Of a DNA stretch of 46,120 bases, positions 8,161 to 14,994 are shown piece by piece. The stretch spans positions 1 through 46,120 of the forward strand of contig JAQQAM010000128.1 in assembly GCA_028532905.1 (NCBI GenBank), written 5' to 3'. The position numbers and the translations under genes were made by a program. How positions within the stretch are numbered: the stretch's first letter is position 1; every line of letters begins with the position of its first letter. A model generated the notes under the pieces. The model was not told where the DNA came from and searched no databases. It was given only the letters and a program-made list of their open reading frames with translations. The stretch is from Spirochaetales bacterium (GTDB lineage Bacteria; Spirochaetota; Spirochaetia; DSM-2461).

Positions 8161-8165
8161 ATCAT

Positions 8166-9260
8166 TCAGCTCCAGTGGAGTAAGCGGTCCAGAATTCTCT
8201 CTTCCTCTTCATCCGATTCAGCCCCCACCCACAGGAATATTCCCTCGGGACGGACCGCAGCCATAAAATCCTCCAGTTCATCCACAGCCACATCGGCGAT
8301 CACCGGCATTCCGGCATCCTGCAGTTTTTTAAACAGGGGAACCCACTGCATAATGGGCTGGTCCTCCCCCACTCCCTGAACCCATTGAATGGCGTCAATC
8401 TCAGGAACAGAGAGAATGGAATCCAGATGATTGGCCACGCCCTTTCCATCCAGATGAAAGATATTGGTGTCCATGGGTTTGACCTCTTTCTGCAGGATGG
8501 GCAGACAGTACTCATCAAAGAGCTCATTGCCTATGAGGGCGGAAAAATCATTGCTGGGGATATGGAGTTTGCCGGCCGAAGGAATTCCCATCCAGTTGGC
8601 TGAGGGCTGACCGGCGGCACTGAGGATACTATGAAAATGATCATAAATATCCTGAAACCCCTCGGTTCCCAGGCGGATCAGCTCTTTCAGCAGGCCGGGA
8701 TCAAGATAGAAATCCATGCAGACCCTGTCATTTCCTCTCCAGGAAGCCACAAAATCCATACCCGGGTGGAGGTCGGTATACCCTACAATGTATTGTCCTT
8801 CGGCATACTGAAGAGCACAGTCGGTCATCTCTTCAATTTTTCTAAAATATTTATTGTTTTGATCCAGACGGATTTTGGACAGATCCTCTGCACTGTCTAT
8901 CACCGGATGTGTCCAGGAAGTCACTTCTCCGTATACCAGTTCCTGCCCGTTGAATGCCTGAAGAATATCCGGCCCCAGATTGGGATCAAATATGGGAAAG
9001 GTTTCACCCCGGAATAATTTGCCTTCAATACTTTTGCGGAAAGAGTCCACCTGGTATTCGGTGTCAAACCAGCGCTCCTTCAGGCCGGGCCATGTTTTTC
9101 CTCCGCTATTTTCGTGGTCAAACTGGGCATTATGCCGGTGGAAACGAACCGGTACCCGGTCAATTATCTGGTTTTCATACCAGGCTTCTATTCTCTGCAT
9201 GGACTGTTCAAAATCCGGTTTTCCTTCCAGTTCAAAACCGGACCAGTTTCCCTTTAACAT
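8166..9260 (-). CDS. URO-D/MtaA-superfamily protein (uroporphyrinogen decarboxylase-like), copy 1
   Basis: This 364-residue cytoplasmic TIM-barrel protein belongs to the broad URO-D/methylcobamide methyltransferase superfamily, seen from the FHRHNAQFD N-terminal region, the central MDFVASWRGN stretch, and the barrel-end FHLDGKGVANHLDSIL and IADV segments. It lacks the HxC zinc pair of MtaA-type methyltransferases (it has HLDG) and the porphyrin-pocket motifs of HemE. The true substrate is unknown; such genes often sit in carbohydrate loci. The ORF track starts at 9293, but a TTGACC/TACTCT promoter predicts transcription from about 9289. GGGAG sits six bases before the ATG at 9260, so I use that start. 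A LacI gene lies immediately upstream. Confidence 0.8.
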   Translation of the reverse strand: MLKGNWSGFELEGKPDFEQSMQRIEAWYENQIIDRVPVRFHRHNAQFDHENSGGKTWPGLKERWFDTEYQVDSFRKSIEGKLFRGETFPIFDPNLGPDILQAFNGQELVYGEVTSWTHPVIDSAEDLSKIRLDQNNKYFRKIEEMTDCALQYAEGQYIVGYTDLHPGMDFVASWRGNDRVCMDFYLDPGLLKELIRLGTEGFQDIYDHFHSILSAAGQPSANWMGIPSAGKLHIPSNDFSALIGNELFDEYCLPILQKEVKPMDTNIFHLDGKGVANHLDSILSVPEIDAIQWVQGVGEDQPIMQWVPLFKKLQDAGMPVIADVAVDELEDFMAAVRPEGIFLWVGAESDEEEERILDRLLHWS

Positions 9261-9274
9261 AGTCATCTCCCTTT

Positions 9275-9292
9275 TGCGTTCATTTGCACGCA
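9275..9292. promoter_or_regulatory. Candidate operator (TGCGT...ACGCA)
   Basis: A palindrome with 5-bp arms TGCGT and ACGCA around an 8-bp centre lies just downstream of the predicted transcription start of the URO-D-like gene. The position suits a LacI-type repressor, and the LacI-family gene at 9343-10410 is the obvious candidate. Confidence 0.4.
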
Positions 9293-9295
9293 TTC

Positions 9296-9324
9296 AGAGT
9301 ACACCTGTTATTTACAGTGGTCAA
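9296..9324 (-). promoter_or_regulatory. Promoter of the URO-D-like gene, copy 1
   Basis: Reading leftward, TTGACC (9319-9324) and TACTCT (9296-9301) are separated by exactly 17 bp. The predicted start near 9289 excludes the ATG at 9293 and supports the ATG at 9260. Confidence 0.55.
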
Positions 9325-9342
9325 GGGAAACATTAAAAAATG

Positions 9343-10410
9343 TTATTTCAGAAAATCAGAGAGGAGGCTCTGGACGGGTTTCAGCTCCCTGAAAAACAGT
9401 TCTGTTGCCGTCACATAATGCTCTCTTACCGGTGAGAGACCGCTTTGAATCATGGCATAAAGGATTTTAAAGGCATCAGAACCCTGTTTTTCAGGATTCT
9501 GTCCAATCAGAGCATCACAGAGTCCCTCATCCAGTGCCCGGGAGAGTTCCTCATTGTAATCGTACCCGACAAGGGGGATTCTCTTTTCTCCTTTCAGAGT
9601 CCTGAGAGCCTGTACAGCACCAAGAGAGGCGGCGGCTGTCAGTGAAATGACCCCCTGTATGGAACTGTCTGAGTACAATGCATCCGAAAGCTGCCGGGCG
9701 GCTGTATCCGCATCATCGTAACAGTAGCGGAGTACTGTTTTCTGCTCCGGATTCATACCTTTCAGAACATCCATGACACCAGAGATTCTCTGTTCGTGAG
9801 CCCAGAGTCCCCTGTAACCGCTTAAAACCAGCACGTCCCCAGAAGGACTTATTTTTTGAATCAGTTCTCCCCCCAGGCGGCCGCTCTGGTACAGATTCTG
9901 ACCCACAAAACAGCGTCTTCTGCTGCCGGGAAGGTCTGTATTAATGGTGATATAGGGAATACCCGCAGCTCCCGGCAGGGTTAATGACGGATCAAAATGT
10001 CCTGAGGGAACCAGAAGTACTCCCTTCAGACTATTCTCCTGCAGTTCAGATTTAAGAATCTTAATAAACCCTGAGGAGTCCTCGGGATTATAATGCACAA
10101 CATCCAGCTCAATCAGAGGATCATTCTGCTCAGTCACCGCCGACAGGAGACCGGCTTTCATAACATCATAAAAAAAGGACGGATGCTCGGGGAAAAGGGC
10201 AAGGATTCTGATCTTATCTTTCAGTATGGTAAAACGGGAAATTTTGTCATCGATATACCCCATGGCAGAGGCTTTATCCAGAATGGCCTTCCGGGTTTTT
10301 TCACTGATCCGCCCCCGGTTATGGATGGCCCTGTCAACGGTTCCTCTGGAGATATTCAGAGCATCGGCAATGTCCTGAAGAGTTACTTTACTGTTCTTTT
10401 TTGACGGCAC
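9343..10410 (-). CDS. LacI-family transcriptional regulator
   Basis: This 355-residue repressor-type protein has an N-terminal LacI helix-turn-helix (VTLQDIADALNISRGTVDRAIHNRGRISEKTRKAILDKA) and the hinge, then a periplasmic-binding-protein-like sugar domain. It starts with GTG at 10410, the only in-frame initiator upstream of the HTH. There is no convincing ribosome binding site, and a TTGCCC/TATAAT promoter ends just 6 nt before the GTG, so the message is probably leaderless. A TGCCCC/GGGGCA palindrome between the -35 and -10 is a likely autoregulatory operator. The likely target is the downstream URO-D-like gene and possibly the nearby sugar genes. It is separately transcribed from the kinase gene that ends at 10466. 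Confidence 0.92.
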   Translation of the reverse strand: MPSKKNSKVTLQDIADALNISRGTVDRAIHNRGRISEKTRKAILDKASAMGYIDDKISRFTILKDKIRILALFPEHPSFFYDVMKAGLLSAVTEQNDPLIELDVVHYNPEDSSGFIKILKSELQENSLKGVLLVPSGHFDPSLTLPGAAGIPYITINTDLPGSRRRCFVGQNLYQSGRLGGELIQKISPSGDVLVLSGYRGLWAHEQRISGVMDVLKGMNPEQKTVLRYCYDDADTAARQLSDALYSDSSIQGVISLTAAASLGAVQALRTLKGEKRIPLVGYDYNEELSRALDEGLCDALIGQNPEKQGSDAFKILYAMIQSGLSPVREHYVTATELFFRELKPVQSLLSDFLK

Positions 10411-10416
10411 CCGCCT

Positions 10417-10445
10417 ATTATACTGCCCCGCCGGGTATGGGGCAA
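10417..10445 (-). promoter_or_regulatory. LacI gene promoter with embedded palindrome (leaderless start)
   Basis: Reading leftward, TTGCCC (10440-10445) and a perfect TATAAT (10417-10422) have a 17-bp spacer. The TGCCCC/GGGGCA inverted repeat (10424-10444) fills the spacer, so a bound repressor would block polymerase. Only 6 nt separate the -10 from the GTG start. Confidence 0.6.
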
Positions 10446-10465
10446 GGCGCAGATCAGCCGGGCAC

Positions 10466-12286
10466 TTACTCCTTTTTCTGCATCAAAGGCAGACTGACGG
10501 TGAAGGAGGTGTTTTCACCGGGGGTGCTTTCAGCGGTGATTTTTCCATTATAGGATTCAGCAATATGCTGACAGATGGAAAGCCCCAGTCCCGTATTGGT
10601 TTTGGTCACTTTGGTGCTGTAAAAAGGGGAAAAAATCTGGTCCAGAATATCCCCGGGGATACCGTGTCCGTTATCAATGATACTGATTTCAGCCTGGGGA
10701 AATCCTTCTTCAGACCTGTTCAGAGTACTGCGGATAATGATTTGTCCCCCCTTGAGCACCGCTTCAAGAGCATTGCTCAGGAGGTTCAGAAACAGCTGCT
10801 TCAGTTTATTTTCATGAGCCTCTATTTCAATATTGACTGGACAATAATCCTTAATCAGCTGGATTTTATTCTCCTTGAATTTGTGGCCCAGGAGGATGCA
10901 CAATTCATCCAGCAGATCATGCAGATCAAGGGATCTCAGAGGACGGACACCCACCCGTGAAAAAGAGAGAAGGCTGCTGATGATCTCCACGATTCTGGTC
11001 AGTTCCGACTGAATATGATTGACGCAGTCTCTGGAGTTCTCAGGAAGATCATCCATCTGCATCAGGTCCAGGTAATTCTGAATAATCCCCAGGGGGTTGT
11101 TCACTTCATGAGCCACACCCGCGGCCATTTCGGCGGTGGATACGAATTTTTCAGCCTGCTGCAGATACTCCCTGGTCTCATAGTCGGAGGAGATATCTTC
11201 CAGAAAGACAAGCATCCCGTGCCCCGGATCACCCTCCTCCCCCAGAGGGCTGACTCTGATTTTCAGCAGCTTGTTTTTTACGAACTTGAGTTTCTGCCAG
11301 AGCCCGGCTTTCCGTTCTGTGATGATCTTCTCAATGTCCTCAGCATTCTCCAGCTTCAGATCCCTGAAATACTCATTTAAGGGCTGCCCCTTGATCTCTG
11401 CCGGATCACACTCCAGGATTCTGGAAGCCGCCGTATTCAGATCCTGTATCTCATTGCCGGGAGAAATAATGATCAGTCCCTGGGGTATGTCATTGATGAT
11501 CCGCTGATCGTAGCGGGACATAAGCAGAACCTCATGATCCACCTGCCGGGAAGACTCATCCCCGTCGATGGCAAAACTGAAGGCCAGGTTGACCAGTCTG
11601 GTTCTGTCCACCCGGCTGACCTCTTCTGTCCCCCTCCTGTGTCCCTCCTTAAGAATGGTCACCCTGTCGGAGATTCTGAATATTTCATCAATATTGGAAC
11701 TGACATAAATGACCCCTTTATCCTGAGAGCGGCATTTCCTCAGCATTCTGTAGATATGCTGCTGCTCCTCGGGGGAGGTTTTCTGGGCGATTTCGTCGAG
11801 AATCAGGATATTGGCTTCCTGTGCCAGGACTCTGAGAAACGAGAGAACCTGCCGCCGGGCGGGAGTCAGAGCGGTCACCCTGGTAAGGGGATCTTCATCA
11901 AAACCGTACAGATCAAAAAGATCCTGACAGCGTTTCAAATACTCTTTTCTGACTTTACCGGAAATGAGACCCGGAAACCTGCCCAGATAGACATTGTCAA
12001 AAAGAGTACCCGTCGGAATAAGAGTTTCACTCTGGTAGACCATACCGATTCCCTGCTGAACCGATGAGGACGGGGTGAATCCGTTAAAACTTTTTCCGTT
12101 GATCCGGATGCTCCCCCCCTGTAGCATCAGGGAACCACTCAGAATTTTGACAAGGGTAGATTTACCTGAACCGTGATCACCTGTCAAAGCATGGATTTCA
12201 CCGGGGTAGAGATCAAAGTCGATCCCCTTCAGAGCCGGAACATGACCGAAATTGTAACGGATATTCCGCATTTCAAGGATGGGCAT
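10466..12286 (-). CDS. Fusion of sugar-ABC ATPase domain, PAS and histidine kinase
   Basis: This 606-residue soluble protein joins a transporter ATPase to a sensor kinase. Residues ~1-230 resemble the first half of AraG/RbsA: Walker A GDHGSGKST (36-44), Q-loop VYQSE, Walker B ILILDE (160-165). The signature motif is degraded to LTPARRQ (AraG: LSIGQRQ), and the switch His is Ser (YVSSNIDE where AraG has YVSHRMEE). A PAS-like region covers ~258-370. The kinase core follows: H-box AAGVAHEVNNPLG (His393), N-box NLLSNALEA, G1 DNGHGIP, G2 GLGLS. No membrane segment or signal peptide exists. It starts 5 nt after the NtrC-like regulator's stop, with GAGG inside the end of that gene, so the two are coupled. 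Opposite them lies araFGH. My inference is that the ATPase-like domain reads transporter or nucleotide state. I know of no characterised protein with this architecture. Confidence 0.93.
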   Translation of the reverse strand: MPILEMRNIRYNFGHVPALKGIDFDLYPGEIHALTGDHGSGKSTLVKILSGSLMLQGGSIRINGKSFNGFTPSSSVQQGIGMVYQSETLIPTGTLFDNVYLGRFPGLISGKVRKEYLKRCQDLFDLYGFDEDPLTRVTALTPARRQVLSFLRVLAQEANILILDEIAQKTSPEEQQHIYRMLRKCRSQDKGVIYVSSNIDEIFRISDRVTILKEGHRRGTEEVSRVDRTRLVNLAFSFAIDGDESSRQVDHEVLLMSRYDQRIINDIPQGLIIISPGNEIQDLNTAASRILECDPAEIKGQPLNEYFRDLKLENAEDIEKIITERKAGLWQKLKFVKNKLLKIRVSPLGEEGDPGHGMLVFLEDISSDYETREYLQQAEKFVSTAEMAAGVAHEVNNPLGIIQNYLDLMQMDDLPENSRDCVNHIQSELTRIVEIISSLLSFSRVGVRPLRSLDLHDLLDELCILLGHKFKENKIQLIKDYCPVNIEIEAHENKLKQLFLNLLSNALEAVLKGGQIIIRSTLNRSEEGFPQAEISIIDNGHGIPGDILDQIFSPFYSTKVTKTNTGLGLSICQHIAESYNGKITAESTPGENTSFTVSLPLMQKKE

Positions 12287-12291
12287 CCCGG

Positions 12292-13638
12292 TCAGACCTC
12301 AATTCCCAGTTTTTTGACCTTGTTGTAAAGGGTCCGTCTTGTGATTCCCAGAAGATCGGCGGCCTTGCTTCTGTTGCCGCCGGTTCTCTCCAGAGCATCC
12401 AGAATAATCTCTTTTGTAATACTGTCGGAAGCTGATTTAAGAAAAACGCCGTCGTCCTGTGAGTCATAGCCCTTGTACTGTTCCGGCAGAAGACCGGTGG
12501 TGATCTCATCCTCATCACAGAAGATAACCATTCTCTCTATGGTGTTTTTCAGTTCTCTGATATTACCGGGCCAGTCATGCTTCAGAAAAAGAAGTTCCGT
12601 TTCCTGATCAAATCCGCCTATGGTCTTTCCGTATTTCTGATTGAAATCCGACAGAAAAAGTCGGGCCAGAGGAAGGACATCTTCTTTTCGGGAGCGGAGA
12701 GCCGGCAGCTCCACCTGAATCACCGACAAACGGTAAAACAGATCCTCCCTGAAGAGACCCTCCTGTATTCTTTCTTTCAGCTTCCTGTTGGTTGCCGCAA
12801 CAATTCTCCCTTCCATTTTTCTGGTGTTGTGGGAGCCGATCCGCTCAAACTCCCTCTCCTGAAGCACACGCAGAAGTTTGGCCTGGGTTTTCAGGCTCAT
12901 TTCTCCGATTTCATCCAGAAAGAGAGTTCCCTTTCCCACAGCCTCGAATTTCCCTGACCGGGCTTCCACCGCATCCGTAAAGGCCCCTTTCTCATGACCG
13001 AACAGCTCCGATTCAAGGAGTGTTTCAGGGATGGCGGCACAATTGAGTTTCATAAAGGGTTGATCCGAGCGGGTGCTTTCCGAATGAATCAGAGAGGCGG
13101 CCAGTTCCTTTCCTGTTCCCGATTCCCCGGTGATAAGCACCGGTGCATCCGTGGGAGCGGCTTTTTTCAGAAGAGAAAGCTTCTCCCGCATAACCGGATT
13201 GAAAGTAAGGATATCAGATGATCCGTCAGGGGGTATTGTCTCCGAGAGTATACCGTCATTTGCCCCCCCTGAAATCTCTGCCGGGAGGAGACGCTCAATC
13301 TCTACGGACATTTCCGAAAAACGGACAGGTTTTTCAAAGAAGTTGACCGCACCGAAGCGCATGGCTTTAACAACATTATCCACAGAGGCATATCCGGAAA
13401 CCATAATGATGGGAAGTTCAGAGTATTCGGTCCTGATCAGACGGATCAGCTCGATCCCCGACATACCCGGCATTTTCAGATCAGTGATCACCAGAGCAAT
13501 GTTTTCAAGTGTAAGAATACCCATAACCTTCTCGGGATCTGTTGTGAAAAGAGGATTATATCCGCGGGCTTTCAGAAGTTTTGACAAGCTGATGCACAGC
13601 TGTGTTTCATCATCAACAATCAGGATCTTGGGCTTCAT
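12292..13638 (-). CDS. NtrC-family sigma-54 dependent response regulator
   Basis: This 448-residue protein receives phosphate from the fusion kinase and activates sigma-54 polymerase. Receiver: MKPKILIVDDE, Asp53 in ITDLKMPG, Lys103 in FFEKP. AAA+ domain: Walker A GESGTGKE (171-178), the sigma-54 contact loop GAFTDA (a known variant of GAFTGA) at ~218, Walker B TLFLDEIGE, and R-finger region. C-terminus: Fis-type HTH GNRSKAADLLGITRRTLYNKVKKLG. The ORF track's longer start (13731) adds a spurious hydrophobic stretch; the receiver begins at the ATG at 13638. No strong ribosome binding site is present, and a TTGTCA/TACTAT promoter ends 8 nt before this ATG. The regulator and kinase genes are 5 nt apart. 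A sigma-54 promoter and upstream half-sites in front of araF make araFGH the likely target. Confidence 0.95.
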   Translation of the reverse strand: MKPKILIVDDETQLCISLSKLLKARGYNPLFTTDPEKVMGILTLENIALVITDLKMPGMSGIELIRLIRTEYSELPIIMVSGYASVDNVVKAMRFGAVNFFEKPVRFSEMSVEIERLLPAEISGGANDGILSETIPPDGSSDILTFNPVMREKLSLLKKAAPTDAPVLITGESGTGKELAASLIHSESTRSDQPFMKLNCAAIPETLLESELFGHEKGAFTDAVEARSGKFEAVGKGTLFLDEIGEMSLKTQAKLLRVLQEREFERIGSHNTRKMEGRIVAATNRKLKERIQEGLFREDLFYRLSVIQVELPALRSRKEDVLPLARLFLSDFNQKYGKTIGGFDQETELLFLKHDWPGNIRELKNTIERMVIFCDEDEITTGLLPEQYKGYDSQDDGVFLKSASDSITKEIILDALERTGGNRSKAADLLGITRRTLYNKVKKLGIEV

Positions 13639-13646
13639 ATAACCCG

Positions 13647-13676
13647 ATAGTACAGGGGAATTGCAGAATATGACAA
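13647..13676 (-). promoter_or_regulatory. Promoter of the regulator-kinase operon
   Basis: Reading leftward, TTGTCA (13671-13676) and TACTAT (13647-13652) have an 18-bp spacer. The -10 ends 8 nt before the ATG at 13638, another candidate leaderless or near-leaderless start. Confidence 0.45.
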
Positions 13677-13710
13677 GAAAAAAAGAAAATATCACAAAGA
13701 GAGCGGGTAA

Positions 13711-13775
13711 AGTGGGAATTATTTTTCCCACTCCACTGGGAAAGGGGTATAATGATTTCCCAGATATTTCCCACT
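13711..13775. promoter_or_regulatory. Cluster of TGGGAAA/TTTCCCA half-sites: putative enhancer for the NtrC-like regulator
   Basis: Five related half-sites occur in 65 bp. One inverted pair is AGTGGGAA (13711-13718) and TTCCCACT (13725-13732). A second is CTGGGAAA (13736-13743) and TTTCCCAG (13756-13763). A fifth half-site is TTTCCCACT (13767-13775). Same-orientation TTTCCCA copies are 32 and 11 bp apart, close to whole helical turns. The cluster lies about 115-180 bp before the predicted araF transcription start, the usual place for NtrC-type enhancer sites, with AT-rich DNA between. It also lies upstream of the regulator's own promoter, so autoregulation is possible. Confidence 0.65.
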
Positions 13776-13861
13776 TTCTGATTTTGTAATAAAACAGGAA
13801 TAATTGTATATATTCATTACAGTAAAAGATTTAAAGAAAATATCTGTTTAAAAATGATACA

Positions 13862-13877
13862 TTGGCACGCATTTTGT
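13862..13877 (+). promoter_or_regulatory. Sigma-54 (-24/-12) promoter of araFGH
   Basis: The sequence TTGGCACGCATTTTGT matches the sigma-54 consensus TTGGCACG-N4-TTGC at all but the last invariant base: the -12 element is GT instead of GC. The GG and GT elements have the exact 10-bp separation required. Transcription would start near 13889, leaving a 25-nt leader with AAAGGAG before the araF ATG. Confidence 0.75.
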
Positions 13878-13913
13878 GTTGGTATACACAAACACGTAAA
13901 AGGAGTTTCTATT

Positions 13914-14918
13914 ATGAAAAAAGGCTTAATCATAGCCCTGTGTCTTACAATTTTCATGGGTACCTTTGCTTTTGCAAACGGTGCACAGGAAGGCGGATCT
14001 GATGAAGTAAAAATCGGATTTCTGGTAAAAATGCCCGAAGAACCCTGGTTCCAGAATGAGTGGAAATTTGCCCAGGAAGCCGGTGAAAAATACGGATTTA
14101 AAGTTCTTGAGATCGGTACTCCCGATGGAGAAAAAGTTCTTTCCGCCATTGATAACATTGCCGCTCAGGGCGCTCAGGGATTTGTCATCTGTACACCTGA
14201 TGTCAAACTGGGACCTGCCATTATGGCCAAAGCCAATGCAGCCGGACTGAAAGTCATGAGTGTGGACGACCGCTTTGTCGGTGCCGACGGTTCCCCCATG
14301 GAAGAGGTTCCCCACATGGGAATTTCTGCCTATGAAATCGGTAAGCAGGTTGGCTATACCATGAAAGAACAGATGGATGCCAGAGGCTGGAAACAGGAAG
14401 ACACCGGTTTTATGAGAATCAGCTTTAACGAGCTGCCCACAGCTGTGGACAGAACCAGCGGTATGACCGACGCCCTTCTGGAAATGGGTTTTGATGAGGC
14501 TTATATTTTTGAGTCTCCCGAAAAAACTACCGACACAGAAGGCGGATTCAACGCTGCCAGCATCACCATTACAAAGAATCCCCAGATCAAGCACTGGCTG
14601 ATTGGCGGACTCAATGATGAAGCGGCCATGGGCGGAACAAGAGCCTGTGAAGGAAACGGATTTGCTGCTGAAGATATCTGTGCCGTAGGAATCGGCGGTT
14701 CCGGAACAGCCACAGCCGAGTTTGCCAAGTCTGAAGTGACCGGTTTCTATGCAACCGCACTGATCAGTCCTAAAAGACACGGATACGAAACATCCGAAAT
14801 GGTTTACAAGTGGATCACTGAAGGAACAAAACCTGCAGCTACCACATGGACCACTGCTGTTATGATGGACAGAACCAACTACAAGGAAAAACTCAAAGAA
14901 AACGGACTGGAAGAATAA
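13914..14918 (+). CDS. araF: L-arabinose-binding periplasmic protein AraF
   Basis: This 334-residue protein binds L-arabinose in the periplasm for AraGH. It aligns by eye along its length with Escherichia coli AraF: IGFLVKMPEEPWFQNEWKFA, PDGEKVLSAID, GAQGFVICTPD, VDDRFVGADGSPM, IKHWLIGGLNDEAAMGG.RA.EG.GF and HGYETSEM.Y.W all have close counterparts there. A signal peptide (MKKGLIIALC...FAFA, cleavage ~residue 21) precedes NGAQEGG. The ORF track's start (13854) is too early: it would include the sigma-54 promoter. The ATG at 13914 follows AAAGGAG and opens the signal peptide. A long perfect hairpin after the stop probably raises AraF relative to AraGH. The substrate call rests on the AraF similarity; related pentoses or galactose cannot be excluded. 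Confidence 0.9.
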   Translation: MKKGLIIALCLTIFMGTFAFANGAQEGGSDEVKIGFLVKMPEEPWFQNEWKFAQEAGEKYGFKVLEIGTPDGEKVLSAIDNIAAQGAQGFVICTPDVKLGPAIMAKANAAGLKVMSVDDRFVGADGSPMEEVPHMGISAYEIGKQVGYTMKEQMDARGWKQEDTGFMRISFNELPTAVDRTSGMTDALLEMGFDEAYIFESPEKTTDTEGGFNAASITITKNPQIKHWLIGGLNDEAAMGGTRACEGNGFAAEDICAVGIGGSGTATAEFAKSEVTGFYATALISPKRHGYETSEMVYKWITEGTKPAATTWTTAVMMDRTNYKEKLKENGLEE

Positions 14919-14937
14919 TCTGATCTGAAAACAAGTT

Positions 14938-14971
14938 CCTCCATCTGCCGGTGCCGGCAGATGGAGGTTTT
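14938..14971 (+). terminator. Hairpin/terminator between araF and araG
   Basis: A 14-nt perfect inverted repeat (CCTCCATCTGCCGG / CCGGCAGATGGAGG) separated by 2 nt is followed by a short T-run. It is very stable and sits exactly where the first transporter also has a hairpin, so it likely gives partial termination or protects the araF 3' end. Confidence 0.7.
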
Positions 14972-14994
14972 CATACAAAAAAAGAGTAAAAGAA

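Noticed and set aside
13639-13731. N-terminal extension of the NtrC-like regulator in the ORF track (start 13731)
   Set aside because: It adds a hydrophobic stretch before the receiver and would put the gene's start inside the half-site cluster; the receiver begins at 13638.
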